Source of the DNA: Comamonas sp.
Lineage (GTDB): Bacteria; Pseudomonadota; Gammaproteobacteria; Burkholderiales; Burkholderiaceae_C
Reading direction: 5' to 3'
Length of the DNA: 40,160 nt
NCBI GenBank assembly: GCA_015478895.1
Contig: JADMKK010000009.1
Span: 1 to 40,160, forward strand
Positions 8,142 through 15,704 of this stretch are shown here, piece by piece. The notes under the pieces were generated by a model. The model did no database searches. It was not told the DNA's origin and saw only the letters and a list, made by a program, of their open reading frames with translations. Position numbers and translations under genes: made by a program. Every line of letters starts with the position of its first letter. Position 1 is the first letter of the stretch.

Positions 8142-9641
8142 TCACGCTATTGCTGCGTCAGCTTGCGTAAGAAGTTTCTTCTGCAGGTACATCTGCGCAT
8201 CCGCATGACGCAGCAAGTTGTCTAGGTCATTGTCTTGCGTCGGATCCATCAAAGCAAAACCAATGCTGGCAGAGGCACTGTGCTTAATGTTGCCAAGCTG
8301 GTAGGGCTGCGCCAGCGCGGCGTGAAGTTTTTCACACAGTTGCTGCACATTCTGGATGGCCTGGGCTTGCGTGCTGCCTAAGTCTTGCAATAGCAGCGTA
8401 AATTCATCGCCGCCCAGCCGAGCAGTCACATCCGTGGCGCGCATGCTCTGTTGCATACGGCGGGCCACTTCTTGCAGCATGGCATCACCGGCGGCGTGGC
8501 CGTGCTGGTCATTAAGTTGTTTGAAACGGTTAAGGTCTAGCAGCAAAACGGCACCCCATTGCTGGTGGCGCATGCACAGTTGCTGAGCTTGCTGAAAGTA
8601 CTCCCAGAACAAGCGGCGGTTGGCCAAGCCAGTCAAACTGTCGTGAAACGCCAATTGCTTGAGTTCCAACGTGGCATGGCGGTACGCAGTCAGGTCAATA
8701 AAGTGCGCCAGCAGATGGCGTTGTCCATCACGATCAAAAGGCACCAAGTGGGCTTTAAGCCACAGCTCACGGCCAGCGTTGTTGGTGACTTGAACTTCGC
8801 GCTCAGCGGGCTGTCCGGAAGCTAGCACTTGCAAGCCTTCTTCGGCCAGCCCGGAAGTTTTCATGGCCCGGTCTTGCAGGCGCTGTGCTAGCAAGTTTTC
8901 CCGCGTATTGCCCATCAGACCGGCGTAGGCATCGTTGACTGCCAGACATTGGCCATCAGGCCCAAACACCCGGATGGGTACGGGTGAGGAATCAATAATC
9001 AATGCATTAAATTGCAGCGTGTTGTGCAAGAGTTGCTGCCATGTGGTTTCACGTTCAATATCGACACGGTAGTTGCGGATGAGCTCAGACACCATGACGC
9101 CCGCAACAATGAGGCTGGATTGCAGAGAAATCAGCCACATATCAATGCCACGCAGCGCCTGCGGCATGGCCCAAATGCCACTGCTTTCTGCATACCACAG
9201 CGCCATGAGCATGGCACTTAAACTTAGCGTAAAGAACCACATGACGCGTGTGCCTAGCATCCAGCCAGTGAGCACCAGCACGATCATCATGTGAATCAGA
9301 AGTGGTGTGCGGATGCCGTTCACTAACCAAGGGCTGATGAGCAAGGCAATATAGAACGGGGTAATAAACACCCAGCGGGCCAAGTAAGTTTGACCTCGGT
9401 AGAGAAAAAATTTGGCTAACAGGCTACTACCTACGCCGATTACCCCTACGTAAAACGATGCAGGTTCCCAAAAAAAGGTGTAGACAAAGATCAGAGCACA
9501 GAAAAAAAGCCAAAAGCTTACAAACTTACGAAAGAAAGCATCGTTGGTGTGAATAACGCGCTGAGCAGCATTTTGCCCAGGCGTATTCATATCACCAATG
9601 TGGCGGGGTAGGGGAGCGACTAAGGGCTGCTCACTCGGCAT
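8142..9641 (-). CDS. Membrane-bound PAS-GGDEF diguanylate cyclase
   Basis: This protein makes the second messenger cyclic di-GMP from two GTP. It has 499 residues: about six hydrophobic segments (41-187) that I do not match to a named sensor domain, a PAS-like domain (about 210-320), and a GGDEF domain (about 330-490). The active-site motif GGDEF is intact at 410-414. RATD at 401-404 is a proper RxxD inhibitory site five residues before it, so both activity and product inhibition are expected. There is no EAL domain. It is a single gene; the start follows AAGGACG. A 22-bp tandem repeat lies 100-145 bases upstream. Confidence 0.92.
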   Translation of the reverse strand: MPSEQPLVAPLPRHIGDMNTPGQNAAQRVIHTNDAFFRKFVSFWLFFCALIFVYTFFWEPASFYVGVIGVGSSLLAKFFLYRGQTYLARWVFITPFYIALLISPWLVNGIRTPLLIHMMIVLVLTGWMLGTRVMWFFTLSLSAMLMALWYAESSGIWAMPQALRGIDMWLISLQSSLIVAGVMVSELIRNYRVDIERETTWQQLLHNTLQFNALIIDSSPVPIRVFGPDGQCLAVNDAYAGLMGNTRENLLAQRLQDRAMKTSGLAEEGLQVLASGQPAEREVQVTNNAGRELWLKAHLVPFDRDGQRHLLAHFIDLTAYRHATLELKQLAFHDSLTGLANRRLFWEYFQQAQQLCMRHQQWGAVLLLDLNRFKQLNDQHGHAAGDAMLQEVARRMQQSMRATDVTARLGGDEFTLLLQDLGSTQAQAIQNVQQLCEKLHAALAQPYQLGNIKHSASASIGFALMDPTQDNDLDNLLRHADAQMYLQKKLLTQADAAIA

Positions 9642-9741
9642 AAAAACGTCCTTGGGTAACGTTTAATTCTGAGTGAAATAGCGCTGTTTGCCTACCGCTT
9701 GGTTAAATATTCTGTGTTTAACAAGAAAAGAAAATGCTCGA

Positions 9742-9785
9742 AAAAAGCTACAAAGACTTATGCAAAAAGCTGCAAAGACTCATGT
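9742..9785. repeat. 22-bp tandem direct repeat upstream of the diguanylate cyclase gene
   Basis: Two adjacent 22-base units start at 9742 (AAAAAGCTACAAAGACTTAT...) and 9764 (AAAAAGCTGCAAAGACTCAT...). They differ at about three positions. The two-helical-turn period and the location, 100-145 bases before the gene's start, are what one would expect of paired activator sites. Confidence 0.6.
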
Positions 9786-9806
9786 AGTCATTACTTTTAG
9801 CTATCT

Positions 9807-10589
9807 TTACTCCTTGTCGGCCAGCTCTTCGTGGTGGTCGGCCTCGCCCTGCTTCCAGTACGCGGCAATGCGCATGCGCTTGGGCGCTGCCCCCTTGGCC
9901 ACCATGGTCTTGCGCAGTGCTGCCATGTCGCTGTGCTCGCCTGCGGCCCAGATAAATCCGGGCGCCTGCGGCAGCGTCATGGCTTGCGCTGCGTCGGTCA
10001 AGGAATCCACCCACTGCAGATCGACGGTGGCTTGGCTGACAAGTTCACGGCGATCGGCCTCTGGAACGGCCAGGCGCACCGTCACCTGTGCGGTATCGGG
10101 AAGCTGCGCCAGAGCGCGTTCTACAGCAGGCAGGCCACTGGTGTCTGCAAACATCCAGTACCAGTCAAAGTCTTTGTTGATCACCATTGAGCCACGTGGC
10201 CCTGCAACGCCTACCCAGGAGCCCATGGGCGCGTTGCGGGCCCATTCGGTGGCGGGGCCGTTTTCGTGCAGCGCAAAGTCCACTGTCAAGGTATTGGTCG
10301 TCCAGCGCAGCGGGGTGTAATCGCGCATGGTAGGGCGGCGGCCATCGATGAAGGGTTTGCCATCGACCATCTCGGGCAGCAGGGGTTTTTCCAGACCTTC
10401 CTGCGGTAAGATGAGTTTGAAGTGGTCGTCAAAACCATCACTGGAGAAGTCGCGCAGTTCGCCCACCAGCGTCAGACGCAGAAAGTTCAGACTGATTTGT
10501 TCGCGCGAAAGCAGTTGCAAATGGCGGGCCTTGAAGGGGTGGCGTACCCGCTCAAAAGCGGGGGCTGCGGTGATGGTTGCGGTTGTCAT
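9807..10589 (-). CDS. Siderophore-interacting FAD-dependent reductase (ViuB/SIP family)
   Basis: This cytoplasmic flavoprotein likely releases iron from imported ferric siderophores by reduction. The 260-residue protein shows the SIP FAD-binding motif RDYTPLRW and the phosphate-binding loop HENGPATEWARNAPMG. The C-terminal NAD(P)H-type domain has FADTSGLPAVERAL and FIWAAGEHSDMAALR. The start at 10589 has only a poor AAGAAGAAG ribosome site. A 19-bp perfect dyad that looks like a Fur box lies 17 bases upstream, so repression by iron is likely. It is divergent from pyrC; no siderophore receptor or biosynthesis gene is nearby. Confidence 0.88.
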   Translation of the reverse strand: MTTATITAAPAFERVRHPFKARHLQLLSREQISLNFLRLTLVGELRDFSSDGFDDHFKLILPQEGLEKPLLPEMVDGKPFIDGRRPTMRDYTPLRWTTNTLTVDFALHENGPATEWARNAPMGSWVGVAGPRGSMVINKDFDWYWMFADTSGLPAVERALAQLPDTAQVTVRLAVPEADRRELVSQATVDLQWVDSLTDAAQAMTLPQAPGFIWAAGEHSDMAALRKTMVAKGAAPKRMRIAAYWKQGEADHHEELADKE

Positions 10590-10605
10590 GGCTTCTTCTT
10601 TTTCA

Positions 10606-10624
10606 AATGAGAGTACTTCTCATT
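10606..10624. promoter_or_regulatory. Fur-box-like operator
   Basis: AATGAGAGTACTTCTCATT is a perfect 7-5-7 dyad. It agrees with the proteobacterial Fur box core AATGAnAATnATTnTCATT in both half-sites. It lies 17 bases before the siderophore-interacting protein start and 53 bases before pyrC. Confidence 0.75.
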
Positions 10625-10676
10625 ATGCAGGCATGTAGAGCCTCGCTTTGTAGGCCACTGGTGTGACAATACGTGG

Positions 10677-11720
10677 ATGACTTCCCCCACCACCCTCACC
10701 ATTACCCGCCCCGATGACTGGCACCTGCACGTGCGCGATGGCGACGCCATGCGCTGCGTGGTGCCGCACACTGCCCGCCAGATGGGCCGTGCCATCATCA
10801 TGCCCAACCTCAAGCCACCGGTGACCACCGCCGAATTGGCCGTGGCATACCGCGAACGCATCGTGTCGGCCGTGCCTGCAGGCTCGAAGTTTCAGCCCTT
10901 GATGACGCTGTATCTGACCGACATGCTCACGCCCGAAGAAATCGTGCGTGCCAAGGCTGCGGGCGTGATGGCGTGCAAGCTGTACCCCGCTGGGGCGACG
11001 ACCAATTCTGACCACGGCGTGACCGATCTGCGCAAGATTTACCCCACGCTGGCAGCCATGCAGCGCGAAGGCTTGGTGCTGCTGGTGCACGGTGAAGTGA
11101 CCGACCCGAGCGTGGACTTGTTTGACCGCGAAGCCATGTTCATCGAGCAGCAACTGCAGCCGCTGCGCAAAGATTTTCCGGAGTTGAAAATCGTCATGGA
11201 ACACGTGACGACCAAGGAAGCTGCGCAATACGTAGCGGCAGCGGATGATTTTCTGGCGGCCACCATCACGCCCCAGCACTTGCTGTTCAACCGCAATGCC
11301 ATCTTTCTGGGCGGCGTGCGTCCGCACTTTTACTGCCTGCCGGTTTTAAAGCGTGAAACCCACCGTGTGGCGCTGGTAGAAGCGGCCACGGGCGGCAGCA
11401 AGAAATTCTTCCTGGGCACCGACAGCGCGCCGCACGCGGCCCATTTGAAGGAAGCTGCCACAGGTTGCGCGGGATGCTACAGCGCCCATGCGGCCATTGA
11501 GATGTACGCCGAAGTGTTTGACGGCGTGGGCGCGCTGGACCAGCTGGAAGCCTTTGCCTCGTTCAACGGCGCAGATTTTTACGGCCTGCCGCGCAACACC
11601 GACACCATCACCTTGGTCAAGGAAAGCTGGACGCCGCCCGTGAGCTTTGCCTACGGCGAAGGCGCGCAACTCAAGCCTTTGCGCTTTGGTGATGCCTTGC
11701 CGTGGAAAATGCTGGATTAA
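10677..11720 (+). CDS. pyrC: Dihydroorotase
   Basis: This enzyme catalyses the third step of de novo pyrimidine synthesis, carbamoyl-aspartate to dihydroorotate. The 347-residue protein matches the class II enzyme (E. coli 348). Zinc ligands are His16 and His18 in DWHLHVRDG, with the carboxylated lysine at about residue 102 in [13 protein letters not shown]. Further metal or substrate residues lie in VHGEVTD, MEHVTT and GTDSAPH. The ribosome site before 10677 is weak, but the N terminus matches the family. It is divergent from the siderophore reductase, separated by 87 bases, and followed by a good terminator. Confidence 0.96.
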   Translation: MTSPTTLTITRPDDWHLHVRDGDAMRCVVPHTARQMGRAIIMPNLKPPVTTAELAVAYRERIVSAVPAGSKFQPLMTLYLTDMLTPEEIVRAKAAGVMACKLYPAGATTNSDHGVTDLRKIYPTLAAMQREGLVLLVHGEVTDPSVDLFDREAMFIEQQLQPLRKDFPELKIVMEHVTTKEAAQYVAAADDFLAATITPQHLLFNRNAIFLGGVRPHFYCLPVLKRETHRVALVEAATGGSKKFFLGTDSAPHAAHLKEAATGCAGCYSAHAAIEMYAEVFDGVGALDQLEAFASFNGADFYGLPRNTDTITLVKESWTPPVSFAYGEGAQLKPLRFGDALPWKMLD

Positions 11721-11742
11721 AAATTCATAGCAGCATGCCGTT

Positions 11743-11765
11743 GCATTTGCTTGACTTGCAAATGC
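11743..11765. repeat. 8-bp inverted repeat after pyrC, possibly a decayed dispersed repeat
   Basis: GCATTTGC (11743-11750) pairs with GCAAATGC (11758-11765). The preceding TCATAGCAGCATGC (from 11726) recalls the TCATAGCTGCTA start of copy R6. The relation to the family is tentative. Confidence 0.35.
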
Positions 11766-11784
11766 TTTGGCTGTGAAAACAAGC

Positions 11785-11812
11785 AAGGAGCACGGCAAGG
11801 TGCTCCTTTTTC
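11785..11812 (+). terminator. Rho-independent terminator of pyrC
   Basis: AAGGAGCAC (11785-11793) pairs perfectly with GTGCTCCTT (11800-11808), followed by TTTTCT. It lies 65 bases past the pyrC stop. Confidence 0.85.
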
Positions 11813-11874
11813 TGTGCGCTTGGCATTCTCCAAAGCCTCAGTTAGTCTGCATGGGCCCACTCCAAGGAGACTGC

Positions 11875-12693
11875 ATGCCCACGGATGACCAGCCCCGTAT
11901 TGCCCTGCTGATTGATGCCGACAACGCCCCGGCGGAAATGATTGATGAGATCTTGACCGAGCTGTCCACCTTCGGCGTGATCAACACGCGCCGCGCTTAT
12001 GGCAACTGGACGAAGCCGGGCTTGCAAGGCTGGCAAAGCAAGCTGCTGCAGTACGCCATTCGGCCCATGCAGCAGTTTGATTACTCCAAAGGCAAAAACG
12101 CCACGGACATGGCGATGACGGTGGATGCCATGGAGTTGCTCTACACCGATGCGCCCAACGCCTATGGCATTGTCTCCTCCGACGCCGATTTCACGCCGCT
12201 GGTGCTGCACCTGCGCGCCAAAGGCGCTGCCGTGTATGGCTTTGGCGCGGAGCAAACGCCCAAGGCTTTTGTCAACGCCTGTTCGCGCTTTTTGTACTTT
12301 GATGCGCTGGTGGAGTTGGGGGACGGCATCACCAGTCGCCACGACCGGCGCGAACAAGCCGATGCTTTGGCGGCAGCCGCGCCCCAGCCTGGAGAAAACA
12401 GCAAGACCAGCGCGAAACCGGCCCTGCCTTGCGGTTTGCGAGTCACCACCCATGAATTGCAGAAAGACCGGCAACTGCTGGGCATGCTGCACGATGCTGT
12501 TAAAGCCTCACAAGATGAAACCGGCTGGGCGCGCGTGGCAGCGGTGGGCACGCACATTGGCAACAAGCTGTCTTTTGACGCACGCAACTATGGTTATTCC
12601 TCACTCACCAAGCTGATGGCCGCTACCCAGGCCTTTGAGTTGCGCGAAGAGGGCACACCGCGCGTGGCCGTGCGTGACAAAAGCTGGACATAG
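11875..12693 (+). CDS. NYN-domain RNase-like protein with C-terminal LOTUS/OST-HTH domain
   Basis: This is a predicted PIN-like ribonuclease linked to an RNA-binding domain. Of 272 residues, 8-145 form the NYN fold, with acidic residues in the expected places: Asp14 and Asp16 in LLIDADN, Asp78 in KNATDMAM, and Asp103/105 in SSDADF. Residues about 193-265 (LQKDRQLLGMLHDAVKAS... to VAVRD) look like a LOTUS (OST-HTH) domain. I start it at 11875, after AAGGAGA; a longer frame from 11767 would run through the pyrC terminator. It stands alone. The substrate is unknown; the family suggests structured or regulatory RNA. Confidence 0.85.
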   Translation: MPTDDQPRIALLIDADNAPAEMIDEILTELSTFGVINTRRAYGNWTKPGLQGWQSKLLQYAIRPMQQFDYSKGKNATDMAMTVDAMELLYTDAPNAYGIVSSDADFTPLVLHLRAKGAAVYGFGAEQTPKAFVNACSRFLYFDALVELGDGITSRHDRREQADALAAAAPQPGENSKTSAKPALPCGLRVTTHELQKDRQLLGMLHDAVKASQDETGWARVAAVGTHIGNKLSFDARNYGYSSLTKLMAATQAFELREEGTPRVAVRDKSWT

Positions 12694-12830
12694 CCCACAG
12701 GCAGAAATGATGAGCGTTGCGCCCGCCCGCGGAACTGCAGGTTGTTTTTTTGCTCCTATCATCACTGCCTCAACACAGCGTGCGCCCTCACAAGATCATT
12801 ACAACAACCAGGGCGTGACAGGTGACAACG

Positions 12831-12858
12831 CTTGAATCTGCCCACTTGAACCTCATCT
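12831..12858 (+). promoter_or_regulatory. Sigma-32-like heat-shock promoter of htpX
   Basis: CTTGAA (12831-12836), a 14-base spacer and CCTCATCT (12851-12858) match the heat-shock consensus (CTTGAA, 13-15 bases, CCCCATNT) in all six -35 bases and most of the -10 bases. HtpX is a known heat-shock protease, so the placement is apt. Start of transcription would be near 12865. Confidence 0.55.
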
Positions 12859-12872
12859 TGCAAGCTGAGGTT
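12849..12872. promoter_or_regulatory. 24-bp near-perfect palindrome overlapping the htpX promoter
   Basis: AACCTCA (12849-12855) and TGAGGTT (12866-12872) flank CTTGCAAG (12857-12864), itself a palindrome, giving a dyad with a single mismatched pair. It covers the proposed -10 and start site, an operator-like position. As RNA only part would be transcribed. Confidence 0.5.
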
Positions 12873-12909
12873 CTGAACCTGATCTTTTCCCCGTGTGGAG
12901 AAACCAAGA

Positions 12910-13785
12910 ATGAAACGTATTGCTCTATTTTTGTTAACCAACATCGCCGTCGTGGCTGTGCTGGGTATCACCGCCAGCTTGCTGGGTCTGAATCGCTTTA
13001 TTGGCCCCAACGGTCTGAGCATGGGCTCGCTGCTGGGTTTCGCCTTCATCATGGGCTTTGGCGGCGCGATCATCTCGCTGCTGATCTCCAAGCCTGTGGC
13101 CAAGTGGTCGTCGGGCGTGCATGTGATCGAGCAGCCCCGCAATGCGGACGAAGCCTGGATTTTGCAGACCGTGCAGAACTTTGCGCAAAAGGCCGGTATT
13201 GGCATGCCCGAAGTCGGTATCTACGAGGGCGAGCCCAACGCGTTTGCTACGGGCGCTTTCAAAAACAACGCTTTAGTAGCGGTGTCCACCGGCTTGCTGC
13301 AAGGCATGACGCGCGAAGAAGTCGAGGCCGTAATTGGCCACGAAGTGGCCCACATTGCCAATGGCGACATGGTCACCATGACGCTGATTCAGGGCGTGAT
13401 GAACACCTTTGTGGTGTTCCTGTCGCGCGTCGTGGGCTATGCCGTAGACAGCTTTTTGCGCAAAGGTGATTCGGAAAATTCCGGCCCCGGCATTGGCTAC
13501 TACGTGACCACCATCGTGATGGACATCTTGCTGGGCTTTGTGGCCGCCATCATCGTGGCCTGGTTCTCGCGCCAGCGTGAATTCCGCGCCGATGCGGGCG
13601 CTGCCCAGCTGATGGGCCGCAAGCAGCCGATGATGAATGCCTTGGCCCGCCTGGGCGGCATGGTGCCCGGCGAGTTGCCCAAGAACGTACAGGCCATGGG
13701 CATTACGGGCGGTATCGGCAAGCTGTTTTCTACCCACCCGCCGATTGAAGAGCGTATTGCAGCGCTGCAAAACCAGCAGCACTAA
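12910..13785 (+). CDS. htpX: Membrane zinc metalloprotease HtpX (M48 family)
   Basis: This inner-membrane protease degrades damaged membrane proteins together with FtsH. Of its 291 residues, two N-terminal membrane segments (about 5-25 and 38-60) precede the cytoplasmic catalytic domain. That domain has the zinc motif HEVAH (144-148) and third ligand Glu224 in REFRADAG. A hydrophobic pair lies at about 160-217. I start at 12910 because [11 protein letters not shown] is the family N terminus and GGAG sits about ten bases before it; a GTG at 12895 would overlap that site. It is probably monocistronic, with a heat-shock-like promoter and a strong terminator. Confidence 0.95.
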   Translation: MKRIALFLLTNIAVVAVLGITASLLGLNRFIGPNGLSMGSLLGFAFIMGFGGAIISLLISKPVAKWSSGVHVIEQPRNADEAWILQTVQNFAQKAGIGMPEVGIYEGEPNAFATGAFKNNALVAVSTGLLQGMTREEVEAVIGHEVAHIANGDMVTMTLIQGVMNTFVVFLSRVVGYAVDSFLRKGDSENSGPGIGYYVTTIVMDILLGFVAAIIVAWFSRQREFRADAGAAQLMGRKQPMMNALARLGGMVPGELPKNVQAMGITGGIGKLFSTHPPIEERIAALQNQQH

Positions 13786-13878
13786 GACGAAGTGACGCAG
13801 CTTGTGACGTGTAGGCCAGTGCCTTGCACTGTCACAACTGGTGCCTTGTCTTTACGATGGCTTTACCGCCGCGACAAG

Positions 13879-13908
13879 AACCCCGGTCAACATTGAACCG
13901 GGGTTTTT
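13879..13908 (+). terminator. Rho-independent terminator of htpX
   Basis: AACCCCGGT (13879-13887) pairs with ACCGGGGTT (about 13897-13905), followed by TTTCG. It lies about 95 bases after the htpX stop codon. Confidence 0.85.
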
Positions 13909-13941
13909 CGTTATGAAGTCTCCCACTCACAAGGAGTTGTC

Positions 13942-14607
13942 ATGTCATTCACTGTTTTCACCGCTTGGGCCCGGCCACGGCGCTGGGCTGCGTTAGGTCT
14001 GGTTGGGGGCGCGGCCGTACTCAGTGGCTGCGTGGTAGCTCCCATTGATGATGGCTACGCCGACTATGGCTACACCAGCACCACGGTCTACACTGACTAT
14101 GGCTACCCACCGCAGCCGCGGGTGGAATACCGCACGATTGCCCCTTCGCCCAGCCATATCTGGGTGGGCGGTGACTGGTTCTGGGGCGGTAGTCGCTATG
14201 ACTGGCGACCCGGTCGCTGGGCACCGCCGGGTTATCGTCCTGCACCACCGCCACACCGGCCCATGGTGCAGCCGCCGCGCCCGCACGTGCGTCCGCCAGC
14301 ACCTCCACCAGGTAGACCTTTTTTCCGCCCGGATGAGCGGCCACGGCCTTCGCAGGGGCAACCCTGGCAAAACCGGCCACCGTCTGCGCACATGCAGCAG
14401 GGACAACGCCCGCCGCCACAGGCGCGGCCTGATGGGGGTCAGCGCCCGCCGCAGGTGCGCCCGGATGGAGGGCAGCGCCCACCGCCGCAAATGCGACCCG
14501 ATGGCCCTCGCTCTGACAACGCACGGCCCCCACGCCGCGATGGGGAGGAGCGCCGAGGCCCTTCGCGCCGTGATGGCGACGAGGAACGCCGGGGTCAGCG
14601 CCCTTAA
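13942..14607 (+). CDS. Proline/arginine-rich lipoprotein with WXXGXW motif
   Basis: This is a predicted envelope lipoprotein of unknown function, 221 residues. A basic N terminus and hydrophobic stretch end in the lipobox LSGC, so Cys30 would be acylated. Residues 72-95 (IWVGGDWFWGGSRYDWRPGRW) fit the WXXGXW repeat seen in several betaproteobacterial surface proteins; a Tyr-rich DYGY segment precedes it. The rest is low-complexity Pro/Arg, with three 11-12-residue repeats of the type QRPPPQARPDGG (155-189) and an RRDGEERRG repeat at the end. The tail is likely extended and positively charged, so it may bind peptidoglycan or polyanions. AAGGAG precedes the ATG. Confidence 0.8.
   Translation: MSFTVFTAWARPRRWAALGLVGGAAVLSGCVVAPIDDGYADYGYTSTTVYTDYGYPPQPRVEYRTIAPSPSHIWVGGDWFWGGSRYDWRPGRWAPPGYRPAPPPHRPMVQPPRPHVRPPAPPPGRPFFRPDERPRPSQGQPWQNRPPSAHMQQGQRPPPQARPDGGQRPPQVRPDGGQRPPPQMRPDGPRSDNARPPRRDGEERRGPSRRDGDEERRGQRP
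14404..14508 (+). repeat. In-frame tandem repeat coding QRPPPQxRPDGG (three units)
   Basis: Three units of 12, 11 and 12 codons encode QRPPPQARPDGG, QRPPQVRPDGG and QRPPPQMRPDGP. Loss of one proline codon in the middle unit and similar DNA suggest expansion by slippage or unequal exchange. Confidence 0.75.
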
Positions 14608-14637
14608 GCCTGCGCTGGATCACGTTCCAACATTCAG

Positions 14638-14662
14638 AAATCCCGCTGCGGCGGGATTTTTT
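14638..14662. terminator. Bidirectional terminator between convergent genes
   Basis: AAATCCCGC (14638-14646) pairs perfectly with GCGGGATTT (14651-14659) over a four-base loop, with T-tracts on both strands. It serves the lipoprotein gene on plus and the LysR gene on minus, whose stop codon overlaps it. Confidence 0.85.
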
Positions 14663-15578
14663 AATGGGGAGGTAATGGCGGTGGCACTTGATCGCCGCGC
14701 GCTTTGGCCAGCAAAAAATCAATGCAGGTGCGCACGGCGCGGGTCTGGTGGCGGTTGGGCAGATACAGCAAATACATGTGCGTGCCAAAGATGCTCAGGC
14801 GGTATTCACTCAAGGTGGTCAGCACCTCACCGCTAGCCACTTTGTCTTGCACCACATAGTCGGGCACCAACCCTACGCCCAGCCCGGCCAAGATGCCTTC
14901 GCGCAAGAACGGAAAGTGCTCAGAGCTCAAGGTGGGCTCCAGCATCACCTCTTGCCGATCCATGCCTTCCTGGTAGGCCGAAATGCGCAGCTGGCGGCCC
15001 ATTACGGCGGCGGTGATCAAGGGGCTGGCGCGTAGCTCCATCAGCGTTTGCGGCAGGCCATGCTGGGCGGCATAGTCTTTGGAGGCGCAGGCCACATAGC
15101 GCACATCGCCCAGGCTGCGCGCAATCACCGACAGCGGGGGCTCCTGCATCACGCGAATGGCAATGTCCACCTCATCGCGCAGGTTGTCGGCCCGGTTTTC
15201 AAACAGCACATCCAGCACGATGCGCGGATACAGCCGCTTGAACTCGATCAACCACTGGCTCATGACGATCTGCCCATAGCCGCTGGGCACGCTGATGCCC
15301 ACGCGGCCTTGCAGCTCTTGCCCCAGATTGGTGATGGTCTCGCGCGCCGCCAGGATCTCGTTGTGGATGTTGCGGCCATGCTCGTACAGGCGCAGGCCCA
15401 CTTCGGTGGGCTCGACCCGGCGCGTGGTGCGTTTGATCAGCTGCACACCCACCGACTTTTCCAGCTGCGCCAGGTGATAGCTCACGTTGGCGCGCGTCAT
15501 CTTCAGCTTGCGTGCGGCCTGGCTGAGGTTGCCGCTGTCGATGATCTCCACCAGCAGCGTGAGCGAATTCAGGTCCAT
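14661..15578 (-). CDS. LysR-family regulator, divergent from the beta-oxidation operon
   Basis: This 305-residue protein has a LysR helix-turn-helix at residues about 1-60 (LLVEIIDSGNLSQAARKLKM, ANVSYHLAQLEKSVG). The effector domain resembles the group typified by CrgA and DmlR-like regulators (GRVGISVPSGYGQ, FLREGILAGLGVGLVPDYVV). It is transcribed away from the large acyl-CoA operon across 126 bases that contain a perfect T-N11-A dyad. It is therefore the probable regulator of that operon, sensing an acid or acyl-CoA intermediate. The target is inferred from position and operator, not known. Confidence 0.9.
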   Translation of the reverse strand: MDLNSLTLLVEIIDSGNLSQAARKLKMTRANVSYHLAQLEKSVGVQLIKRTTRRVEPTEVGLRLYEHGRNIHNEILAARETITNLGQELQGRVGISVPSGYGQIVMSQWLIEFKRLYPRIVLDVLFENRADNLRDEVDIAIRVMQEPPLSVIARSLGDVRYVACASKDYAAQHGLPQTLMELRASPLITAAVMGRQLRISAYQEGMDRQEVMLEPTLSSEHFPFLREGILAGLGVGLVPDYVVQDKVASGEVLTTLSEYRLSIFGTHMYLLYLPNRHQTRAVRTCIDFLLAKARGDQVPPPLPPH

Positions 15579-15612
15579 CCTAGGGTTTTCCCTTGCGATT
15601 GTTCGAAATTAT

Positions 15613-15627
15613 TTGACACTCTGTCAA
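15613..15627. promoter_or_regulatory. LysR-type operator dyad, overlapping a TTGACA box
   Basis: TTGACACTCTGTCAA is a perfect 5-5-5 palindrome that contains the T-N11-A pattern of LysR binding sites. Its TTGACA (15613-15618) could also be a -35 box, on either strand. It lies 78 bases before the operon's first gene and 35 bases before the regulator's start. Confidence 0.65.
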
Positions 15628-15704
15628 TTATTGAAGTGATTGTAAAGAAGCATTGTCGTAGTACAAATGACTTTTCCCTGAAAACCATTGCCGGAGACAC
15701 GCGC

